Source: Bin80 sp965220365
GTDB lineage: Bacteria; Bacteroidota; Rhodothermia; Rhodothermales; Bin80
Assembly: GCA_965220365.1 (NCBI GenBank)
Contig: OZ244823.1
Coordinates: 2,170,001-2,234,000 of the forward strand
DNA length: 64,000 nucleotides
Direction: 5' to 3'
Shown: positions 17,390-27,267 of the stretch, in pieces
Layout: each line of letters starts with the position of its first letter
Position numbering within the stretch: position 1 is the stretch's first letter
Notes under the pieces: model-generated
Database searches by the model: none
The model's input: only the letters and a program-made list of their open reading frames with translations
Told to the model about the DNA's origin: nothing
Made by a program: the position numbers and the translations under genes

Positions 17390-18121
17390 ATGCCCGAAAA
17401 TCCCCATTGGTATACCCTCCGTAAAGAATGGGACAATGAAGAGTTTGATGATGCAGTCAGAGACTTGAGAGCCTTTGGGCGAATCAGCTGGTTCAAAGGA
17501 TATCCTTATGTCGGATGGAATGCAAACGGATTTTATTATTGGACAATGGGAGCTCCCATCCATAAGACCATACTCATTAACCGAAAACCAATCCAAGAAG
17601 AGCATCCCTATGATCACATTGCTCTGCAATACAGCACGATCTATCAGGATGTAAAAGAAAGATCAACGGAACTTCAGGAGATCCTTCAGATCAAGCCAGA
17701 TCATTCAGTGCTTGAAATTGGTTGCAGAACGGGTATTCTACAAGATATACTTCAGAAGATGGGGGTGGCGTGCGAGTATTACATCGGCTTTGACCCAAGC
17801 CCTGAAATGATCAACATCGCCCGGCAAAAGCATGCCCAAGTGAATTATCGTGTAGGTGACCTTGAGAGTATATTCTACCGGCAGCAGTTTGATCGCGTCA
17901 TTCTGCCCTTTGATGTCCCCAATCAGATAGATCCTCTTTATCTTCAAAAAATTGAGTTCTTCTTAAAATCAGGCGGGGAAGCAGTATTGATCTGGCGCAG
18001 AGAAGGAGCCGCGCCACGAATAACCCCAACAATGACACCAGATGTAGAAACCTATCCAACAACATCTGAATGTACCGAACCTTGGGATGAAGAATATCAA
18101 ATAGAAAGAATCTATAGCTAA
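17390..18121 (+). CDS. SAM-dependent methyltransferase-like protein
   Basis: A 243-residue protein. Motif I is VLEIGCRTGILQDIL (the usual GxGxG is GCRTG), followed by YIGFDPSPEMINIARQKH with an acidic ribose-binding Asp, and VGDLESIFYRQQFDRVILPF for motifs II-IV. This is a class I methyltransferase fold. The first 100 residues (ENPHWYTLRKEWDNEEFD) are not assigned. I prefer ATG at 17390; the frame remains open upstream to 17267. The substrate is unknown. A decayed PP-loop gene follows directly. Confidence 0.65.
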   Translation: MPENPHWYTLRKEWDNEEFDDAVRDLRAFGRISWFKGYPYVGWNANGFYYWTMGAPIHKTILINRKPIQEEHPYDHIALQYSTIYQDVKERSTELQEILQIKPDHSVLEIGCRTGILQDILQKMGVACEYYIGFDPSPEMINIARQKHAQVNYRVGDLESIFYRQQFDRVILPFDVPNQIDPLYLQKIEFFLKSGGEAVLIWRREGAAPRITPTMTPDVETYPTTSECTEPWDEEYQIERIYS

Positions 18122-18341
18122 ATACCTCACTGTGTCGGACAATGACAAAAATGTGCTCAAATCAGCAAGAGAGTGCTTTAGTTGGATCTTCAAAAAGCAT
18201 GGACAGAATATACCTGTGTCTTAATTCCAGGGAGGGAAGATTCAACTGTACTATCCAATCTTGCTCTGGAGGCAGCCAGAGATTTGAATATGCTGCCATT
18301 AAAAGTCCCCTTTTTTGATCAGTATTTGGATGCAGTATGAC
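18104..18341 (+). pseudogene. Decayed PAPS reductase-like (PP-loop) fragment
   Basis: Two frames join into a recognisable N-terminus. The first reads KYLTVSDNDKNVLKSARECF and SWIFKKHGQNIPVS. After a stop and a shift, the second reads DSTVLSNLALEAARD, then LPLKVPFFDQ. Together they mimic the start of PP-loop phosphoadenylyl-sulfate reductase-like proteins, where VSFSGGKDSTVL is the ATP motif. A base appears to be lost at the K-D step. The fragment then stops at TGA and overlaps the iolC start, so the rest of the gene has been lost. Confidence 0.45.
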
Positions 18342-19334
18342 TTGATTGCAATGGGGCGCTCATCCATTGATCTGTATTCGAAAGATATTGGAGCGCCATT
18401 CTCACAGATATCCAGTTTTGCAGCCTATGTTGGAGGCTCGCCAACGAATATTTCCGTGGGTACATGCCGACTCGGCTTAAACGTCGCACTGCTTACTGCA
18501 GTCGGTGAAGATCCAGTTGGAGACTTTATACTGGACTTCCTGAAAGACGAGGGGGTAGAAACGAAATACATTCCTCGGAAACCCAACCGGCGCACAAGTG
18601 CTGTCATCTTGGGGATTGAGCCACCAGACCGTTTCCCACTGGTCTATTACAGGGACAACTGTGCGGATAATGCACTCAGCATCGATGATGTCCGGGCGGT
18701 TCCAATCACACGGACGCGAGTCTTTGAGTTCGCCGGTACGAACCTTGCCCAGGAACCCAGTCGGAGTGCGACTTTGTATGCTGCAGAGCGAGCCAAGGAG
18801 TCTGATGTATCCGTCATTCTTGATCTGGATTTTCGTCCAGACCAGTGGCATGATGCCCGGGCCTTCGGTGTTTCCATTCGAACGGCTTTGCGCAGCGTAG
18901 AAATCGTAATTGGTACCCGGGACGAAATCAACGCGGCAGTGCTGAAAAACCCTGATCAAGTTCAACTTACCGACCAACAGGTATCGGATGCCCGTGTGGA
19001 AGGGAATGTAAATCGTGCAATCTCCACTCTGTTAACCCTCGGTCCCCGGCTCGTGATCGAAAAATGCGGGGCGGAAGGTGCATGGATTCATGAGCGGGGA
19101 GTGGCACCGGTCGAGGTGCCAGGGTTCCCTGTTGAAGTGCAGAATATTCTTGGGGCTGGCGATGCGTTTGCAGCAGGGTTTATCTACGGACTGGTCAAAG
19201 GCTGGCCCTGCGTTCGTGCCGTTCGTCTTGCCAATGCCTGTGGTGCAATCGTTGTGACCAGACATGGATGTGCCAACTTTATGCCTACGCTTGAAGAGGT
19301 CAAGGAAATGGCTGCTCCACACGGGGGCCTGTAG
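18330..19334 (+). CDS. iolC: 5-dehydro-2-deoxygluconokinase, PfkB family
   Basis: A 334-residue ribokinase-family enzyme. The N-terminal block YDLIAMGRSSIDLYSKDIG, then YVGGSPTNISVG (substrate site), and the C-terminal GAGDAFAAGFIYGL (catalytic Asp and anion hole) are all present. The DLYSKDIGAP and ANACGAIVVTRHGCANFMPT segments are typical of IolC, which phosphorylates 5-dehydro-2-deoxygluconate in myo-inositol breakdown. I take ATG at 18330, not 18315. Other iol genes are not adjacent, but a methylmalonate-semialdehyde dehydrogenase lies at 32.5 kb and a class I aldolase at 38.7 kb. It converges on the RND gene, 26 bases between stops. Confidence 0.82.
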   Translation: MQYDLIAMGRSSIDLYSKDIGAPFSQISSFAAYVGGSPTNISVGTCRLGLNVALLTAVGEDPVGDFILDFLKDEGVETKYIPRKPNRRTSAVILGIEPPDRFPLVYYRDNCADNALSIDDVRAVPITRTRVFEFAGTNLAQEPSRSATLYAAERAKESDVSVILDLDFRPDQWHDARAFGVSIRTALRSVEIVIGTRDEINAAVLKNPDQVQLTDQQVSDARVEGNVNRAISTLLTLGPRLVIEKCGAEGAWIHERGVAPVEVPGFPVEVQNILGAGDAFAAGFIYGLVKGWPCVRAVRLANACGAIVVTRHGCANFMPTLEEVKEMAAPHGGL

Positions 19335-19360
19335 CCTGAAGTCCGAAGACCTCTGGCCCA

Positions 19361-22300
19361 TTACGCGAGGTCTGGCGCAACTGCGTCAGCGCCACTCGAC
19401 AGTGGTTTCCGTTTGAAGAGAGACAGCATGGCAACGGAAGCCAGAGGAGACAGGAGCGTAGATGCCAGAAGCCCCGCCGTGACTGTGACCGCCAGGCCGA
19501 TCCAAAAATCATCATTATTTGGAAAAACCAGAAGGGGTAACATTGCAGCACCGCTGGTCAAGGTCGTTGTCCACATCGGACGCAATCGTTCGCGAACTGC
19601 TAAGCGAGCCAAAACGGAGGGCTTCCCGTGGGGGCGGGCTAGTTGTAATTGCCGAAAGCGATCCGTCAAAAGAATACTGTCGTTCACGGCAATCCCGATC
19701 AAGAGTACACTTCCAATGAAGGCCCCCTCCACAAAACTGGCCTCGGTGATAATGAAGCCGAGGCAGACTCCTACTGCAGCAAGCGGAACGCTCAGCATGA
19801 CAACCAGAGGCAGACGCCAGGACTCAAACACGGATGCAGTTACCAGGAACACAAGTAAGATGGTTGCTGCGAACACCCAACTAAAAGCACGCTTGGTCTC
19901 TTCGGTGAAAAAGTAGTCGTATCCGCTTTCAATTCGATATCCGGGCGGAGTGGGGAACGTGGCCAGTGCATTTTCAATAAACCTCCGTCTCATATCGAAC
20001 GGGCCACGAAAATCCACACTGATTCGCCGTACATACTGTTGATCTTCCCGTTCGATTTCCGCTGCCATCTCAACGATTTTATAATCAGCTACTCCTGCGA
20101 GTCTGAGCAGAGAGCTATCGCCGACTACCAGGGGGCGTTGCGTAATGCGGTCCACGTCAAGACTCGCAGCATTATTGACAATCAGACGAATGGGGATCCG
20201 CGAATCTCCTGCGATATCGGCTCGCCAGCGTGGGTGTGTCGTTTCGAAGTAAGGCCGCATGCGGTGATTGATCCAGTAGGCATCCGCTCCGGTCCTTGCG
20301 GTCGCATCTGCAGTCCATTCAAATTGAAGTACTTGACGGGCCTGGCTCCGAATCCATGAACTTCGCATCGCGTTCAGGTCAATCCCTTGAACCCGGCGAC
20401 TCCTGCGTTTGACAAAGTCTCCAAATTGATGGACGAGTATATCCAGATCTTCATAGTTGGGACCATACAGGCGTACGCTTGCTCCACCGATTCCTCCACC
20501 TCCTCCACTGTAATATCCTGTGTCGGGAATAATTTCGCTCACGGACACGGACATGCCTCCGAGTAAAATGGCACGTCCAACCAATTTTCGCTGGAGAATA
20601 TAGGGGCCGGGGGTCGTTAAGGAGCCTTTTTCGAACTCAATATTTAAGTGGGCATAGTCTTCGCTGATCCTCACATCGGTTCGATAGACACTCTCTTCTG
20701 CCAGGGCCATCTGCTCAAAGTTTGCAATGAGTGAGTCGCTTCGTTCAATGGTATTCCCCTTGGGAAAACCTAACCTCACGTAGATGCTTTTGCGCTCAGG
20801 GTAACTCCAGGGCTTATAGAAAGACACTGTTCGAAAGAAAGGCCGCAGGACTCCACCCGCCAGTGGATCAATGTATTCTCTGCTATTCTGGACGATAGGA
20901 GCCCCCAACGAAGCGTTATAGAGATTGGCAAAACGCTCCTTGACCTCGCTTGACCATCCTAATCGAGGCTCATTAAATTGCATGGGGAGCTTCCATATTG
21001 GAACCCCGAGCAGCAAAATCAAGGCGATCAGCGTGCTTTTGGGAAAGCGCGCAACTAGGCGGTAGGGTATGGCAACGGCTCGCCTGAGCCACTTCCATTC
21101 TGGCTTTTCAACTTTCGGTGGCAAAAAACGCACCACCACCGGCACAAAAGCAACTGCACTGATTAATGAAATCAGAAGCGTAATACTCACCAAGACTCCG
21201 AAAGGCAAAAATAAATCACGCAAATCTCCGCTCAAATAAACTAGCGGAAACATGACCGCTATCGTGCTCAATGTACCGCCCAGAAGTGGTAGCCAGACTG
21301 CTTTCAAGGCTGCTTGTGTGCGTGCGACATGCAACTCCAATCCTCGCATTCCGCGTGCAAGGAGTTTTTGTTGTTGTAAAAGGAGCTGTTCAACAACGAT
21401 GACACTGTTATCAATGAGGAGGCCAAACACCAGCACCAGACCCGCGAGTGTAATGATGTTTAGAGATAGATCAAAGAACCTGAATAGTGCAAGCGAAGGT
21501 GCAAGGGCCACGGCAACGCTGAATAGCACGATGACGGTTGCACGCACGCTTTTAAGCATGAAGAGCAGTACGAGGGTTACCAGGATGAGTCCGATCCCAC
21601 CGCGCAGGGTCAGGTCATCCAGTAATTCCCGGACATCTTCGGTGCGGTCCAGAACCACCAGCAGTCTCCCTCCTTCCGGCAGAGATTCCCGTATATCCTC
21701 AATTCGATCATAGACTGTCTCTGCAACATTGATGATATGAGACCCGCGAGTACGCTCCAGATCCAATGCCACGGCATTGAGTCCGTCAATGCGTCGAATA
21801 CTTAGGCGGGGCGCAGGCCCCAGTTTCAGGTTGGCAACCTGATCAAGGCGGACAGGGAGTTCCCCAGGCCTGCTTTGATTGATGATTATGGAAGACAGAT
21901 GATTCAGGTCAAGCTCCGGTCTATTCATCATCAGATGTCCTCTTCCCCGGGCATCCATTCGACCAAAAACATGATCACGCAATGACGAACTCACCTGCTC
22001 CATCACGTAACCATACTCAATCCCGTAGGCATCAAGCCGGTCCGGTTCCAATGAAATCAAGAGCTCACGTTCACTGCCACCGGTAACCTCAACCAAATCA
22101 ATGCCAGGTAAACTCTCGAACTTGGGCTTCAGGAGCTCGTCGGCTGTTTTCCTGAGTTCATCCGGGCTGTAGGGGCCGATCAACCGTAAGGTCACAAATC
22201 CCTGAACATCACGGAATGCTTCCGGGATTTGCTTGGTCAGACGGGGAGAGACATTTTCGGGTAGTCGATCTCTGAGCAGGGTCAGGTTTTCTCCGATCTG

Positions 22301-22624
22301 CGTAGTGAAGGTACCCAAGTCAACATCCTCATCCACCTGAATTTGTATGTGGGATTCACCTTCAGATGAAATACTGTTGATTTCAGCAATCCCTGGGACC
22401 GTTTGGATCTCACGTTCGATGGGTGCAGTGACGTACCTCTCCACCTGTCTTGGTGCAGCCCCCGGCCAAATCGCTGAAACACTCACACGGGGCAGTTCCG
22501 TTTTGGGGGAGTATTCAATTGGAATATCCAGAGCAGCCCAGATCCCGGCGAGGATGATGGCAGTACACCAAGAAATCACAGCGATGGGCCGTTTAAGCAG
22601 ACCTGCTGCACTCTTACTGAGCAT
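19361..22624 (-). CDS. RND-family efflux transporter (inner-membrane pump)
   Basis: A 1,087-residue AcrB/HAE1-type proton-driven pump. It begins LLKRPIAVISWCTAIILAG and continues IEYSPKTELPRVSVSAIWPG. The transmembrane block GLVLVFGLLIDNSVIVVEQL contains the D of the proton relay, and a second block LLIGIAVNDSILLTDRF occurs near residue 1000. Two periplasmic porter regions lie between the membrane halves, including a glycine-rich GYYSGGGGGIGGASV stretch. It is divergent from the membrane fusion gene at 22787, with 162 bases between starts. It probably shares that adaptor. The substrate is unknown. Confidence 0.9.
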   Translation of the reverse strand: MLSKSAAGLLKRPIAVISWCTAIILAGIWAALDIPIEYSPKTELPRVSVSAIWPGAAPRQVERYVTAPIEREIQTVPGIAEINSISSEGESHIQIQVDEDVDLGTFTTQIGENLTLLRDRLPENVSPRLTKQIPEAFRDVQGFVTLRLIGPYSPDELRKTADELLKPKFESLPGIDLVEVTGGSERELLISLEPDRLDAYGIEYGYVMEQVSSSLRDHVFGRMDARGRGHLMMNRPELDLNHLSSIIINQSRPGELPVRLDQVANLKLGPAPRLSIRRIDGLNAVALDLERTRGSHIINVAETVYDRIEDIRESLPEGGRLLVVLDRTEDVRELLDDLTLRGGIGLILVTLVLLFMLKSVRATVIVLFSVAVALAPSLALFRFFDLSLNIITLAGLVLVFGLLIDNSVIVVEQLLLQQQKLLARGMRGLELHVARTQAALKAVWLPLLGGTLSTIAVMFPLVYLSGDLRDLFLPFGVLVSITLLISLISAVAFVPVVVRFLPPKVEKPEWKWLRRAVAIPYRLVARFPKSTLIALILLLGVPIWKLPMQFNEPRLGWSSEVKERFANLYNASLGAPIVQNSREYIDPLAGGVLRPFFRTVSFYKPWSYPERKSIYVRLGFPKGNTIERSDSLIANFEQMALAEESVYRTDVRISEDYAHLNIEFEKGSLTTPGPYILQRKLVGRAILLGGMSVSVSEIIPDTGYYSGGGGGIGGASVRLYGPNYEDLDILVHQFGDFVKRRSRRVQGIDLNAMRSSWIRSQARQVLQFEWTADATARTGADAYWINHRMRPYFETTHPRWRADIAGDSRIPIRLIVNNAASLDVDRITQRPLVVGDSSLLRLAGVADYKIVEMAAEIEREDQQYVRRISVDFRGPFDMRRRFIENALATFPTPPGYRIESGYDYFFTEETKRAFSWVFAATILLVFLVTASVFESWRLPLVVMLSVPLAAVGVCLGFIITEASFVEGAFIGSVLLIGIAVNDSILLTDRFRQLQLARPHGKPSVLARLAVRERLRPMWTTTLTSGAAMLPLLVFPNNDDFWIGLAVTVTAGLLASTLLSPLASVAMLSLFKRKPLSSGADAVAPDLA

Positions 22625-22786
22625 AAGGGATCAAGTGGGGTGGTCCAGTAAGCTGAACCAACGGTGCTAAAGATCGTAAAGTTTCTGCTCAGAGAGCAAC
22701 ACAGAGTTAGTTCGTTTTACGCAATTCCTTAAACCTCAGGTACGTTTATTGTTTTAATTGTCCCATCAGGAATCATTCTTTAGCAT

Positions 22787-24061
22787 ATGACGGATAGATC
22801 TCGTTCACCGCGTAAGATTAGGCCTTGGCAAATTTTCGGCTTGGTTCTGGCATTGGCGACAACCGGTCTGGTCTTATATGGAGTATGGCCTGCTGTCTTT
22901 GGCGAGGAAGCAGATGATGATCGGGAATTGACCGAGGAACCGGAACCCGCTCGCGCCCCCGTTGAAGTCCTGATACTGGAAAGGGGGGAATTTCCTCTTC
23001 GTGCAGAGGCGACTGGGCATCTGGCACCATGGCGTGAGTCAAAAATCAGCGCGGAGGTCAGTGGGTTAATTCTTGATCGGCCGGTAGAAGAAGGGCAGCG
23101 TGTACAGGCTGGGCAGGTTTTGATACGCCTCGATAACCGTGAAACGAAAATTCGTCTGGCTGCAGCCGAAGCAGCTCTTCTGAAGGCACGCGCAGATTAT
23201 GCAGTCCAAATCAGTAATGCCGGGGAGGTAGAGGCGGCGGACACAACCAAGCTCGCAGAGGCCAGGATCCGGTTGAAAGCCGCAGAGGAGGCATTTGTAG
23301 CGGGGTCAATCACGCAGACGGAACTTGATAATGTTCGTCGCCATTTCGAAGCGATGGATGTGTTGGCTGGAAATCAGCGTGAAGCTGTAACGGCCGTGTA
23401 TACCAACTTGACACAGCAGGAACAAGAGGTAGAGCAAGCACGCCTGCAATTGGAGCGTACCCAGGTCATTGCCCCCTTCAATGGTCGGGTTGCAGATCTT
23501 CAAGTGGAGGAGGGACAGCATGTTGGAACGGGTGTCCATCTTCTTACGCTGCTTCAAGATGACCGGATGAAAGTATCTGTTGATGTTCTTGAGGGGGATC
23601 TGGTGCATGTTACTCCCGGGGTTACCGCAAATGTGGTTGTGCCAAGCTACAGCGATGAAGTATTCCAGGGCTATGTGCATGCAGTGAATCCTTCCGTGGA
23701 TCCTAAGACCGGTTCCGGGCGCATTACCGTGGCGCTTCGAAATCCGGGCGGCCGACTCGTTTCCGGTTTGTATGCGGATGTAGCTTTGGAAACGAATCGT
23801 TTACAGGATCGGATGGTTGCTCCATCTGAAGCCATCATTGTTCGGCAAGGTAGAGAAGTTGTTTTCTTGGTCAGAGGGGGACGGTCGTACTGGATGTACG
23901 TGATTGTAGGAGAGCGTTCCGGCAATTTCACGGAAATTATTGGTGGGGATCCCCCCAGCGTTGTGGAGCCGGGAGACTCTCTGGTTGTTCAGGGGAACTA
24001 TGCATTGGCACATGATGTCCCCGTGGAAGTCACCAGCGTGGTGGAGTTAGGGCTTCGTTAA
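22787..24061 (+). CDS. RND efflux membrane fusion (periplasmic adaptor) protein
   Basis: A 424-residue HlyD/AcrA-type adaptor. An N-terminal membrane segment (FGLVLALATTGLVLYGVW) is followed by an acidic linker. The split lipoyl domain is GLILDRPVEEGQRVQAGQVL and VADLQVEEGQHVGTGVHLLTL, and a long helical hairpin rich in Ala, Glu and Gln (about residues 120-225) separates its halves. A beta-barrel and membrane-proximal domain complete it. It lies 32 bases upstream of an RND pump on the same strand, so the two are one transcript. No outer-membrane TolC partner is encoded in the window. Confidence 0.9.
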   Translation: MTDRSRSPRKIRPWQIFGLVLALATTGLVLYGVWPAVFGEEADDDRELTEEPEPARAPVEVLILERGEFPLRAEATGHLAPWRESKISAEVSGLILDRPVEEGQRVQAGQVLIRLDNRETKIRLAAAEAALLKARADYAVQISNAGEVEAADTTKLAEARIRLKAAEEAFVAGSITQTELDNVRRHFEAMDVLAGNQREAVTAVYTNLTQQEQEVEQARLQLERTQVIAPFNGRVADLQVEEGQHVGTGVHLLTLLQDDRMKVSVDVLEGDLVHVTPGVTANVVVPSYSDEVFQGYVHAVNPSVDPKTGSGRITVALRNPGGRLVSGLYADVALETNRLQDRMVAPSEAIIVRQGREVVFLVRGGRSYWMYVIVGERSGNFTEIIGGDPPSVVEPGDSLVVQGNYALAHDVPVEVTSVVELGLR

Positions 24062-24093
24062 AGCTTTACTTTCACTGGTCACCCTGATCAGGT

Positions 24094-27000
24094 ATGAAAA
24101 CCTTCATTGCTTCCTGCCTGAATCGCCCCGTTGCCGTTACGGCATTCTATGCTCTGTTGCTGGTATTGGCCGTCGTTGCTTATGTGCGACTACCTGTGGC
24201 ATTGCTCCCCGACCTGCGCTATCCTGGGCTAGTGGTATGGACCAGCTATCCTGATGTACCACCGGACAGGGTTGAGAGAGCGGTAACCGAACGGATTGAG
24301 CAAGCGGTTGCTGGAACGGCAGGCCTTACACGGGTAACGTCACGTACCTTGCTCGGGGGGAGTCTTGTGCACATGCAGTTTGGGTGGAATTCAAACCTGG
24401 ATCTGGCGTTGCTGGATGTACGGGAGAACCTTGATCGGTTGGGAGACACGTTTCCAAGAGAAGCATCAAGGCCCGCGGTCCTTCATCTTGATCCAGGGGA
24501 TCGTCCCATTATGGTAATCGCGCTCCGTAACAGAGCAGAGCAGCAAGACGGTGATCGCCCAGAGGACCTAGTCGAACTCAAGCGTGTTGGCCGGGATCTG
24601 ATTGCACGCCGATTAGAGCAACTCAGCGATGTCGCACGCGTTCAGGTAACGGGAGGGTTTGAGCGCCGGATCGAGGTTGAGATCGATCCAGATCAGAAGC
24701 TCGCGTATGGGATCAGCCTCAGCCAAATCGCAAGCGAGCTCGAAGGATCAAACGTGGCACTACAGGGGGGTGTCATTCGGCGTGGCCCATTCCGCTATCC
24801 AGTTGAGATCAGCGGAGAGTTCAAAGACACGGAGGATATCGCTCAGACGGTCATCTCCACACGGAACAACACACCCATCCGGCTTCGGGATGTGGCTCAA
24901 GTGCGGGACGGGGTTGCAGAGCGGCGTGGATTGGTTCGACTTGACGGCGCGGAAACGCTGCTGTTGCTTGTTGAGCGTAAAGCAGATGCAAATATTGTTC
25001 GGGCAGTGGAAGAAATCCGTACGGTCTTAGCCGCATTGGAAGAGGAATATGAGCAGATTTCTCTGGAGGTCGTGGTTGATGAGAGCGAGTTTATTCAGGC
25101 GGCCATTGGAGGGGTAACGCAAGCCGTGCTTCTAGGTGGGCTACTGGCCATCCTCGTTTTGTTTGCATTCCTAAGGCAACTGCGGGCTCTTTTGGCTGCG
25201 GCTGTGGCGGTCCCGCTCTCTATAGCGGTAACGCTAGTTTTTTTCGAGCCTCTGGATGTCACCTTCAATTTGATTTCGCTCAGTGGCTTGGCATTAGGCG
25301 CAGGGATGCTCGTTGATAATGCGATTGTTGTCATTGAAAATATTGCCCGATTACGTGAACAGGGGCAGTCGCCACTGCAAGCCGCACGTAATGGTGCTTC
25401 AGAGGTGGCAGGTGCAATTACCGCAAGTACATTGACCACGATTGCAGTTTTTCTGCCGATCACGCTGGTGGAAGGTCTGGCAGGCAGGCTCTTCAGAGAT
25501 CAATCTCTGGCGGTTGTTTGTTCGCTTTTGGCTTCATTACTCGTGGCGTTAACCGTGGTCCCACTCATCGTATCCCGAGAAAGGCAGACCACCGATCAGC
25601 CCGTCCATAAGTATGATACTGGATCAAGGCTATTGACCCGGTATGGGCAGGCTCTTTCCTGGAGCCTGGATCATTGTTGGACCGTCATGATGTTCTGTGC
25701 TCTTTTACTCATGGGTGCGGGTTTATTGATTTCAAATCTGCCTCGTGAGGTAATTCCCGAGACGGAGCAGGGGCGTGTAGATGTGCGGATTACGTTGCCG
25801 ACTGATGCAGATCTAACCATGGTAGCATTGCGTGCCTCTGAGATTGAATCGCAGGCCAAAGCCAGAGGCTGGGCAGATCGAGTGCTTGCAGATTTAGGGG
25901 AGCGGGATCAGGCGCGCCTGGATCTGGATCCGCGACCACCTTATGAGGGCGACATCACTCTATTATTGCCACCAGGGCAAAACGCGGATGAGGTACTGTC
26001 GGCCGTACAATCACTGGATTTGCCGGATGATGTATCAATCAAGGCACAGCGTGTAGAGACACAATTAGAGCAGTTATTGACCGTCAGTGATGCGGACCTG
26101 CTGATTGATCTGGTGAGTGAAGATCGCCGTGACGCAGAACAGGTTGTGGGGCGTGTCCAGCAGTTGTTGGAGGCGCGACCGGAATTAGTGAATGTGCGGC
26201 GTACGGATGCCGCTTCCGTACCAACCTATCAATTGACCTTCAATCGAGACATGATGAACCGTTACGGTGTTCATGCCAGAACATTGACCTCATACCTTGA
26301 GGCGGGCGCCCGGGGAAATGAAGCTACGACCCTTAAAACTGTGAATGAGGAAGTCCCGATCGTATTACGCTCACGTCACATTGATTCAATTGAGCGGCTG
26401 TTGGCTGAACAAATTCCTGCACGTGATGGGCTGATGCCCATTGCAACTTTTGTTACAGCAGAGTCAATCCCATTACCTGCGGCGCTCGTGCGGGTGGAAC
26501 AGTCTTCTGTGGTACGACTCACAGCCGACATTGGACAGGGATATGATCTGGGGCGGGCAATGAGTGCAGTCACCGATGTAACAAGTAGGACATTACCAAT
26601 TACAGTGCGTAGCCGTGTGGGTGGCTCTGTTGAAGTATTTCAGCAAAGCCTGTTTGGTGTAGCCTTGAGTCTGGCACTCAGCTTATTGCTCGTGTATCTG
26701 ATTCTTGCAGCGCAGTTCGAAAACCTGATTCAACCGCTTATTATTCTGATCTCCGTGCCTTTGGCGGCAGCGGGAGTTGCTTTTGTGCTTGGACTCACGG
26801 GGCAGTCAATCAATCTGATGAGCCTCATGGGGACCGTAGTACTCGTTGGGATTGTGGTAAATGATGCGATCATCAAGACAGATTTCATTAATCAGCGGCG
26901 CGCCGCAGGCATACCGATTCGTGAGGCCATCATGGCTGCCGGACACGACCGTGTACGGCCGATCCTCATGACGACCATCACAACGGTTCTCGGGTTATTG

Positions 27001-27141
27001 CCTTTGGCGATGGGGTTTGGTCAGGGGGCAGAGCTACGTGCACCACTGGCCATTGCGATCGTTGGTGGTCTAACTAGCGCGTCCGTGCTGACCCTCTTTA
27101 TCGTCCCGGTGCTTTACAGTATCCTCGCCCGCATGAAATAG
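24094..27141 (+). CDS. RND-family efflux transporter (inner-membrane pump)
   Basis: A 1,015-residue pump of the same superfamily as the minus-strand gene at 19361-22624, but clearly distinct in sequence. It starts FIASCLNRPVAVTAFYALLL and continues LLPDLRYPGLVVWTSYP. Proton-relay helix blocks are LGAGMLVDNAIVVIENI and VLVGIVVNDAIIKTDFI. It follows the adaptor gene after 32 bases. With the divergent pump it may form a two-pump complex served by one adaptor, as in MdtBC-type systems, though that is inference. Confidence 0.9.
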   Translation: MKTFIASCLNRPVAVTAFYALLLVLAVVAYVRLPVALLPDLRYPGLVVWTSYPDVPPDRVERAVTERIEQAVAGTAGLTRVTSRTLLGGSLVHMQFGWNSNLDLALLDVRENLDRLGDTFPREASRPAVLHLDPGDRPIMVIALRNRAEQQDGDRPEDLVELKRVGRDLIARRLEQLSDVARVQVTGGFERRIEVEIDPDQKLAYGISLSQIASELEGSNVALQGGVIRRGPFRYPVEISGEFKDTEDIAQTVISTRNNTPIRLRDVAQVRDGVAERRGLVRLDGAETLLLLVERKADANIVRAVEEIRTVLAALEEEYEQISLEVVVDESEFIQAAIGGVTQAVLLGGLLAILVLFAFLRQLRALLAAAVAVPLSIAVTLVFFEPLDVTFNLISLSGLALGAGMLVDNAIVVIENIARLREQGQSPLQAARNGASEVAGAITASTLTTIAVFLPITLVEGLAGRLFRDQSLAVVCSLLASLLVALTVVPLIVSRERQTTDQPVHKYDTGSRLLTRYGQALSWSLDHCWTVMMFCALLLMGAGLLISNLPREVIPETEQGRVDVRITLPTDADLTMVALRASEIESQAKARGWADRVLADLGERDQARLDLDPRPPYEGDITLLLPPGQNADEVLSAVQSLDLPDDVSIKAQRVETQLEQLLTVSDADLLIDLVSEDRRDAEQVVGRVQQLLEARPELVNVRRTDAASVPTYQLTFNRDMMNRYGVHARTLTSYLEAGARGNEATTLKTVNEEVPIVLRSRHIDSIERLLAEQIPARDGLMPIATFVTAESIPLPAALVRVEQSSVVRLTADIGQGYDLGRAMSAVTDVTSRTLPITVRSRVGGSVEVFQQSLFGVALSLALSLLLVYLILAAQFENLIQPLIILISVPLAAAGVAFVLGLTGQSINLMSLMGTVVLVGIVVNDAIIKTDFINQRRAAGIPIREAIMAAGHDRVRPILMTTITTVLGLLPLAMGFGQGAELRAPLAIAIVGGLTSASVLTLFIVPVLYSILARMK

Positions 27142-27267
27142 TCCAGAGTGCTTTTGACTCTCAATCCTTTGGATGTGTGTATTTTCCCCCGTAAGCGCTC
27201 GGCTCTGAACACCATTTTGCCGAAGTAGGTCAAGCCCTTCTTGCCAAGAGTCGCTCAAATTGAATAA

